From positions 1 to 8,848 of the forward strand of contig JALTKC010000579.1 of assembly GCA_027076245.1 (NCBI GenBank): DNA of 8,848 nt, in the 5' to 3' direction. The position numbers and the translations under genes were made by a program. Origin of the DNA: Gammaproteobacteria bacterium (lineage in GTDB: Bacteria; Pseudomonadota; Gammaproteobacteria; GRL18). Below the pieces are notes generated by a model that searched no databases, was not told the DNA's origin, and was given only the letters and a program-made list of their open reading frames with translations. Positions 6,061 through 8,848 of the stretch are shown in pieces. Numbering within the stretch: position 1 is the stretch's first letter; each line of letters starts with the position of its first letter.

Positions 6061-6089
6061 TTGACAAATATAGGGTATATCAGTATATT
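6061..6089 (+). promoter_or_regulatory. Strong sigma-70 promoter for the candidate sRNA
   Basis: A perfect TTGACA (6061-6066), a 17-base spacer and TATATT (6084-6089, 5/6 match). The predicted start, about 6095-6097, falls at the foot of the first hairpin of the candidate RNA. No gene lies within 350 bases downstream and a strong terminator follows about 110 bases later, so the transcript is probably non-coding. Confidence 0.7.
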
Positions 6090-6095
6090 ATTATG

Positions 6096-6210
6096 CAACT
6101 GATTACTGTTCACATGATGTGACAGCAGTTATTTTATACCTCCATCCTCCTTTGGTGGTTTTTTTAAAAGGGCGCAGCTCCCCCCCCCTTAGTTGCGCCT
6201 TCTTTTTTTT
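6096..6210 (+). ncRNA. Candidate small RNA with CCUCC motifs and C9 terminator loop
   Basis: Bounded by a strong promoter and an intrinsic terminator, about 110 nt. Hairpin 1: AACTG (6097-6101) pairs with CAGTT (6126-6130). Further in, CTG (6106-6108) pairs with CAG (6123-6125) and TCACA (6110-6114) with TGTGA (6118-6122) around a UGA loop. A single-stranded linker then carries two CCUCC motifs (6139-6143 and 6146-6150) that resemble an anti-Shine-Dalgarno sequence. CC-U-CC can fold weakly with GG-U-GG (6154-6158), followed by seven T (6159-6165), giving a possible early end near 6165. The main terminator hairpin follows, with nine C in its loop. I do not recognise an Rfam family. C-rich loops in sRNAs such as RepG of Helicobacter target G-rich mRNA sites; a similar role here is inference. 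No ORF with a ribosome binding site is present. Confidence 0.5.
6171..6210 (+). terminator. Rho-independent terminator with C-rich loop
   Basis: GGCGCAGCT (6171-6179) pairs with AGTTGCGCC (6191-6199): nine pairs, one of them G-U. The 11-base loop is CCCCCCCCCTT, and a T-rich tail TTCTTTTTTTT (6200-6210) follows. It ends the candidate sRNA and insulates rplM from upstream transcription. The minus-strand reading has only TTTT next to the stem, so it is mainly a plus-strand terminator. Confidence 0.85.
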
Positions 6211-6230
6211 CCCCCCCTCAAATCCAATGC

Positions 6231-6340
6231 TTTTAAAAAGTGTTTAGTTATTATCAGTTTCGTTATCATTTTGAACTGATACGGATTTATATCCACCAAA
6301 TTATTTACACGAATTATTTTGCAAAAAACACTTTTTAAAA
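6231..6340. repeat. 110-bp segment bounded by perfect 15-bp inverted repeats
   Basis: TTTTAAAAAGTGTTT (6231-6245) is the exact reverse complement of AAACACTTTTTAAAA (6326-6340). Nested inside are TATCAGTT (6252-6259) against AACTGATA (6274-6281), and GGAT against ATCC (6283-6294). No ORF fits inside. It resembles a small non-autonomous inverted-repeat element (MITE-like). The outermost TTTTAAAA is itself palindromic, so it could instead be a target-site duplication around a shorter AGTGTTT/AAACACT repeat. The right arm ends 14 bases before the rplM -10 and overlaps its -35 region, so it may also be a regulatory structure. Confidence 0.6.
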
Positions 6341-6354
6341 CTAATAAACTCATG

Positions 6355-6360
6355 TATAAT
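6355..6360 (+). promoter_or_regulatory. Perfect -10 element of the probable rplM-rpsI promoter
   Basis: TATAAT (6355-6360) matches the sigma-70 -10 exactly. The predicted transcription start near 6367 leaves a leader of about 83 nt before rplM. At 17-base spacing the -35 would be TTTTTA (6332-6337), which is poor and lies inside the right arm of the inverted repeat. The AT-rich upstream DNA may compensate as an UP element. Confidence 0.55.
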
Positions 6361-6380
6361 CTCGTGCTCTTTGAAACAGA

Positions 6381-6438
6381 TGTGTTTTCCGGTAAACTTA
6401 ATTGGTGAGTTGTTCAGGGAAGCACGGTACAAAACACA
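6381..6438 (+). promoter_or_regulatory. Structured rplM mRNA leader, possible L13 autoregulatory site
   Basis: TGTGTTTT (6381-6388) is the exact reverse complement of AAAACACA (6431-6438), and the helix continues with CCG (6389-6391) to CGG (6425-6427) past a 3-base bulge. Inside, AACTTA (6395-6400) can pair with TGAGTT (6406-6411), including one wobble, around a 5-base loop. The long helix ends 11 bases before the rplM ATG, so it could control ribosome access. In E. coli, L13 represses its own operon through the rplM leader. Whether this leader is recognised the same way is inference. Confidence 0.5.
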
Positions 6439-6449
6439 GGCGCAGTAAA

Positions 6450-6878
6450 ATGAAGACATTTAGTGCGAAGCCAGAAAGCGTACAGCGCGACTGGTATATC
6501 GTTGATGCTGAAAACAAAACCCTGGGACGTCTGTCAACAGAAATTGCCAGACGTCTTCGTGGTAAACATAAACCAGAATACACTCCTCATGTGGATACCG
6601 GTGATTACATAATTGTAATCAATGCCGAAAAAGTCCGTGTGTCAGGTAATAAAAGAACAGATAAAATCTATCATCACCATACCGGTTATCCCGGTGGTCT
6701 GAAGAGTATCAGTTTTGACAAGTTGATCGAAAGAGCACCTGAGCGTGTTATTGAGACAGCGGTTAAAGGCATGCTGCCCAAAAATCCACTGGGTCGTGCC
6801 ATGTATAAAAAAATGAAAGTCTATGCCGGTACTGAGCATCCACATACTGCTCAACAGCCTAAGACATTAGAAGTTTAA
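6450..6878 (+). CDS. rplM: 50S ribosomal protein L13
   Basis: Early-assembling protein of the large ribosomal subunit that binds 23S rRNA. The 142-residue product from ATG at 6450 equals the E. coli L13 length and begins MKTFSAKPESVQRDWYIVDA, the standard N-terminus. The frame is also open upstream to a TTG at 6402, but that would add 16 unrelated residues and overlap the structured leader, so 6450 is the start. Family motifs include TLGRLSTEIARRLRGKHKPE, the DTGDYIIVINAEKVRVSGNK segment, the signature around TDKIYHHHTGYPGGLK (about 70-85) and GMLPKNPLGRAMYKKMKVYAG. The Shine-Dalgarno sequence is weak (AGG about 9 bases upstream). It is followed after 19 bases by rpsI, the conserved bacterial L13-S9 operon. 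Confidence 0.98.
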   Translation: MKTFSAKPESVQRDWYIVDAENKTLGRLSTEIARRLRGKHKPEYTPHVDTGDYIIVINAEKVRVSGNKRTDKIYHHHTGYPGGLKSISFDKLIERAPERVIETAVKGMLPKNPLGRAMYKKMKVYAGTEHPHTAQQPKTLEV

Positions 6879-6897
6879 TCGCAGGAACAGAAGAATT

Positions 6898-7287
6898 ATG
6901 ACTACTCAATACTATGCAACAGGTCGCCGTAAAAGTTCTTCCGCACGCGTTTATCTGCGTCCGGGCAAAGGCGAAATTACCATTAACAACCGTCCAATCG
7001 AAGTATTCTTCGGTCGCGAAACCTCCAGAATGGTGGTTCGCCAGCCTCTGGAACTGACCGAACTGCTGGACAAGTTCGACATTAAGGTCAATGTTTCCGG
7101 CGGTGGTATTACTGGTCAGGCCGGTGCTATTCGTCACGGCATTACCCGTGCCCTGATTGAATACGACGAATCTTTGCGCAGCCCACTACGCAAAGCCGGC
7201 TTTGTTACCCGCGATGCCCGTCAGGTTGAACGTAAGAAAATTGGTCTGCATAAAGCACGTAAGCGTCCCCAATACTCAAAACGATAA
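6898..7287 (+). CDS. rpsI: 30S ribosomal protein S9
   Basis: Small-subunit protein in the 30S head, whose C-terminal tail reaches the P-site tRNA. It has 129 residues, one fewer than E. coli S9. Motifs: YYATGRRKSSSARVYLRPG at the N-terminus, the VSGGGITGQAGAIRHGITRAL core (about 66-86) and the basic tail RKKIGLHKARKRPQYSKR, ending with the conserved Lys-Arg. The start is supported by AGGA at 6883-6886 and by the family N-terminus. It is cotranscribed with rplM (19-base gap) and closed by the strong terminator at 7353-7388. No respiratory bc1 genes or sspA follow, as they often do in related bacteria; the next gene is murA. Confidence 0.98.
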   Translation: MTTQYYATGRRKSSSARVYLRPGKGEITINNRPIEVFFGRETSRMVVRQPLELTELLDKFDIKVNVSGGGITGQAGAIRHGITRALIEYDESLRSPLRKAGFVTRDARQVERKKIGLHKARKRPQYSKR

Positions 7288-7352
7288 GAGTACTCCAGGC
7301 GTTAAAACTTCAGAGTATTTCAAACGTTTATCGTTTATTGTTGCCTGTACTG

Positions 7353-7388
7353 AAAAGCCCCAGCGAGAAATCGCCGGGGCTTTTTTTT
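7353..7388 (+). terminator. Rho-independent terminator of rplM-rpsI
   Basis: AAAAGCCCC (7353-7361) and GGGGCTTTT (7376-7384) form a GC-rich stem with an inner GCG/CGC pairing (7363-7365 with 7372-7374) and a tail of eight T (7381-7388). It lies 65 bases after the rpsI stop. A smaller hairpin, AAACG/CGTTT (7322-7336), precedes it. The A-run on the 5' side means it could also act on minus-strand transcripts, but no minus-strand gene reads toward it. Confidence 0.92.
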
Positions 7389-7469
7389 GCGGATTTTTTT
7401 AGGTTAAAGCCTGCTTTACGGAAGAGAGAGTGTGGCTGGACTGATTTTTGCTGTTAAATCCTTCATTGT

Positions 7470-7499
7470 ATTGGTTCCTGAGCCAATAAAGAGTAAAAT
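7470..7499 (+). promoter_or_regulatory. Putative murA promoter with overlapping palindrome
   Basis: ATTGGTTCCTGAGCCAAT (7470-7487) folds as a 7-pair interrupted palindrome (one G-T pair). TTGGTT (7471-7476) and TAAAAT (7494-7499) have 17-base spacing and could be a weak -35 and a good -10. The start would fall near 7506, about 53 bases before murA. The rest of 7389-7558 is AT-rich and shows no other feature I can support. Confidence 0.3.
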
Positions 7500-7558
7500 A
7501 GGCTGTTTTATTAAATACAAAAAATCCAGAAAGATTTTTAAAGAGATAGTATTACTGA

Positions 7559-8818
7559 ATGGATAAACTTTTTATAACCGGTGGTCAGCGACTGGACGGG
7601 GAAATACGGATTTCCGGAGCAAAAAATGCTGCATTGCCCATTATTATGGGTTGTTTGCTGGCCGATGACGCGACTGTTATTGGTAATGTTCCACACCTGC
7701 ATGATATTACCACGACTCTGGAGTTGCTGGGACGAATGGGCGTTTCCATTACAGTGACTGAACATCTCGATGTGGAAGTGGATACCCGAACCATATCCAA
7801 GTATGTCGCACCGTATGAACTGGTAAAAACCATGCGTGCATCGATTCTGGTGCTGGGGCCTCTGGTCGCTCATTATGGAGAAGCAGAAGTTTCTTTGCCT
7901 GGCGGCTGTGCAATTGGTTCCCGTCCGGTGGATCAGCATATTAAAGGCCTTAAAGCCATGGGTGCTGATATTAAGGTTGAAAACGGCTATATCCGTGCCA
8001 GAGCAGACCGTCTGAAAGGCGCTAAAATTGTGATGGATCTGGTAACGGTCACCGGTACTGAAAATCTGCTGATGGCAGCCACCCTGGCTGAAGGTACTAC
8101 TATTCTTGAAAATGCCGCCCGTGAACCAGAAGTTATTGACCTGGCAAACTTTTTAAATTCCATGGGGGCAAAAATCAGCGGTGCCGGTACTGATAAAATC
8201 ACCATTGAAGGTGTGGAAAAACTGTCTGGCACCAAACATAACGTAATGCCCGATCGGATTGAAACCGGAACCTACCTGGTAGCCGCCGCATTAACCGGCG
8301 GCAAGGTCAAACTTAAAGATACCTGCCCGGATTATCTTGATGCAGTGCTGGAAAAATTGTCAGAATCCGGAGCTGAGGTAACTACAGGGAAAGACTGGAT
8401 CAGCCTGGATATGAAAGGCCTGCGCCCAAAATCTATTGATTTACGTACTGCACCCTATCCGGCCTTCCCAACAGATATGCAAGCTCAGTTCTGTGTGCTT
8501 AATGCTATTGCAGACAGCTCGGGAACTATTGTCGAAACCGTGTTTGAAAACCGTTTTATGCACATTCAGGAATTACAGCGCATGGGTGCAGATGTTAAGC
8601 TGCAGGGTAATACCGTAATCATTAAAGGTGTGGATAAACTCTATGCCGCACCGGTCATGGCGACGGATTTAAGAGCCTCAGCGAGTCTGGTACTGGCAGG
8701 CTTAATTGCTGAAGGTGATACTATAGTAGAACGTATTTACCATATTGACCGTGGTTATGAATGTATTGAAGAAAAATTATTACAACTGGGCGCACAGATC
8801 CGCCGGGTTCCCAGTTAA
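7559..8818 (+). CDS. murA: UDP-N-acetylglucosamine 1-carboxyvinyltransferase MurA
   Basis: Transfers enolpyruvate from PEP to UDP-GlcNAc, the first committed step of peptidoglycan synthesis, in the cytoplasm. It has 419 residues, as in E. coli, with the two inside-out alpha/beta domains of the EPSP synthase fold. Visible active-site features: SGAKNAAL (Lys22), TMRAS (Arg93), GGCAIGSRPVD with the catalytic and fosfomycin-target Cys117, FPTDMQAQ (Asp306) and TDLRASASL (Arg372). Cys rather than Asp at this loop implies the fosfomycin-sensitive enzyme form (family knowledge). The ATG at 7559 gives the standard N-terminus MDKLFITGGQ; AAAGAGA about 12 bases upstream is a modest Shine-Dalgarno sequence. 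It is separated from rpsI by a terminator and has its own upstream region. The usual gammaproteobacterial upstream neighbours (mla genes and a BolA-family gene) are absent. PEP is also the product or substrate of the ppdK enzyme, but no regulatory link is implied. Confidence 0.98.
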   Translation: MDKLFITGGQRLDGEIRISGAKNAALPIIMGCLLADDATVIGNVPHLHDITTTLELLGRMGVSITVTEHLDVEVDTRTISKYVAPYELVKTMRASILVLGPLVAHYGEAEVSLPGGCAIGSRPVDQHIKGLKAMGADIKVENGYIRARADRLKGAKIVMDLVTVTGTENLLMAATLAEGTTILENAAREPEVIDLANFLNSMGAKISGAGTDKITIEGVEKLSGTKHNVMPDRIETGTYLVAAALTGGKVKLKDTCPDYLDAVLEKLSESGAEVTTGKDWISLDMKGLRPKSIDLRTAPYPAFPTDMQAQFCVLNAIADSSGTIVETVFENRFMHIQELQRMGADVKLQGNTVIIKGVDKLYAAPVMATDLRASASLVLAGLIAEGDTIVERIYHIDRGYECIEEKLLQLGAQIRRVPS

Positions 8819-8829
8819 CTGATAAGTGC

Positions 8830-8848
8830 ATGCAAAATAAAGAGAAAA
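8830..8848 (+). CDS. Possible start of a further gene (cut by window edge)
   Basis: An ATG at 8830 opens six codons (MQNKEK) to the end of the window, 11 bases after the murA stop. hisG commonly follows murA in gammaproteobacteria and often starts with a short polar lead before its conserved region, but six codons cannot identify it. There is no clear Shine-Dalgarno sequence. Confidence 0.2.

Noticed and set aside
6093..6122. Nine-codon ORF (MQLITVHMM) that could be a leader peptide
   Set aside because: Its ATG lies at or upstream of the predicted transcription start and has no ribosome binding site.
6110..6122. TCACATGATGTGA as a CRP-type operator
   Set aside because: The half-sites are in the opposite order and spacing to the CRP consensus (TGTGA-N6-TCACA), and the sequence is better explained as the stem of an RNA hairpin.
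6251..6272. Possible Fur box on the minus strand (GATAAC GAAACT GATAAT)
   Set aside because: Only about 13 of 19 positions match the consensus in very AT-rich DNA, and rplM is not an expected Fur target.
6402..6449. N-terminal extension of rplM from a TTG start at 6402
   Set aside because: The extra 16 residues are not part of L13, and the ATG at 6450 gives the exact family length and N-terminus.

Overview
The window looks like a chromosomal housekeeping segment from a gammaproteobacterium. FabA (171 residues, His70/Asp84) and a Coq7-type ubiquinone hydroxylase point to a proteobacterium that makes unsaturated fatty acids by the FabA route and uses ubiquinone. The adjacent rplM-rpsI pair and a Cys-type MurA fit this. 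I cannot name a genus from sequence alone. No rRNA, tRNA, CRISPR array, integrase or transposase was seen.

Layout. (1) 1-1728 (+): the C-terminal two thirds of a pyruvate phosphate dikinase, cut by the window edge. (2) 1722-1926: a palindromic element built from heptamer arrays, lying between the convergent 3' ends of ppdK and fabA. (3) 1930-2445 (-): fabA, divergent from 2636-3454 (+), a SprA-related putative zinc metalloprotease with an HEQAH motif. (4) 3472-4128 (-) coq7 and, upstream on the same strand, 4275-5462 (-), a GlcF-like double 4Fe-4S/CCG-domain protein. They are separated by two more heptamer arrays. (5) 5548-5862 (+): a small thioredoxin-fold [2Fe-2S] ferredoxin, divergent from the GlcF-like gene. 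(6) 5863-6449: a 587-base gene-free stretch. It holds a third heptamer element, a candidate small RNA with a strong promoter and a terminator whose loop contains nine C, a 110-bp segment bounded by perfect 15-bp inverted repeats, and the rplM promoter and structured leader. (7) 6450-7287 (+): rplM-rpsI, closed by a strong intrinsic terminator. (8) 7559-8818 (+): murA. The last 19 bases may begin another gene.

The genes are mostly independent functions: PEP/pyruvate interconversion, unsaturated fatty acid synthesis, ubiquinone synthesis, iron-sulfur redox proteins, ribosome and peptidoglycan. The GlcF-like protein and the ferredoxin share an 85-bp divergent promoter region and may be redox partners. 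This is inference.

The most unusual signal is a family of tandem heptamers, GYGTTRA (reverse complement TYAACRC). About 38 copies occur in six arrays at three loci. Arrays read away from four gene 3' ends. In two genes (ppdK and the GlcF-like gene) the stop codon is itself part of the first heptamer. Every unit carries TAA or TGA, and a 7-base period puts stops in all three frames. Arrays are joined to a conserved cap (roughly NAARAGC) and, at two loci, face each other so that they could fold into long hairpins. The second notable signal is the candidate sRNA upstream of rplM, with CCUCC motifs and a C9 terminator loop.
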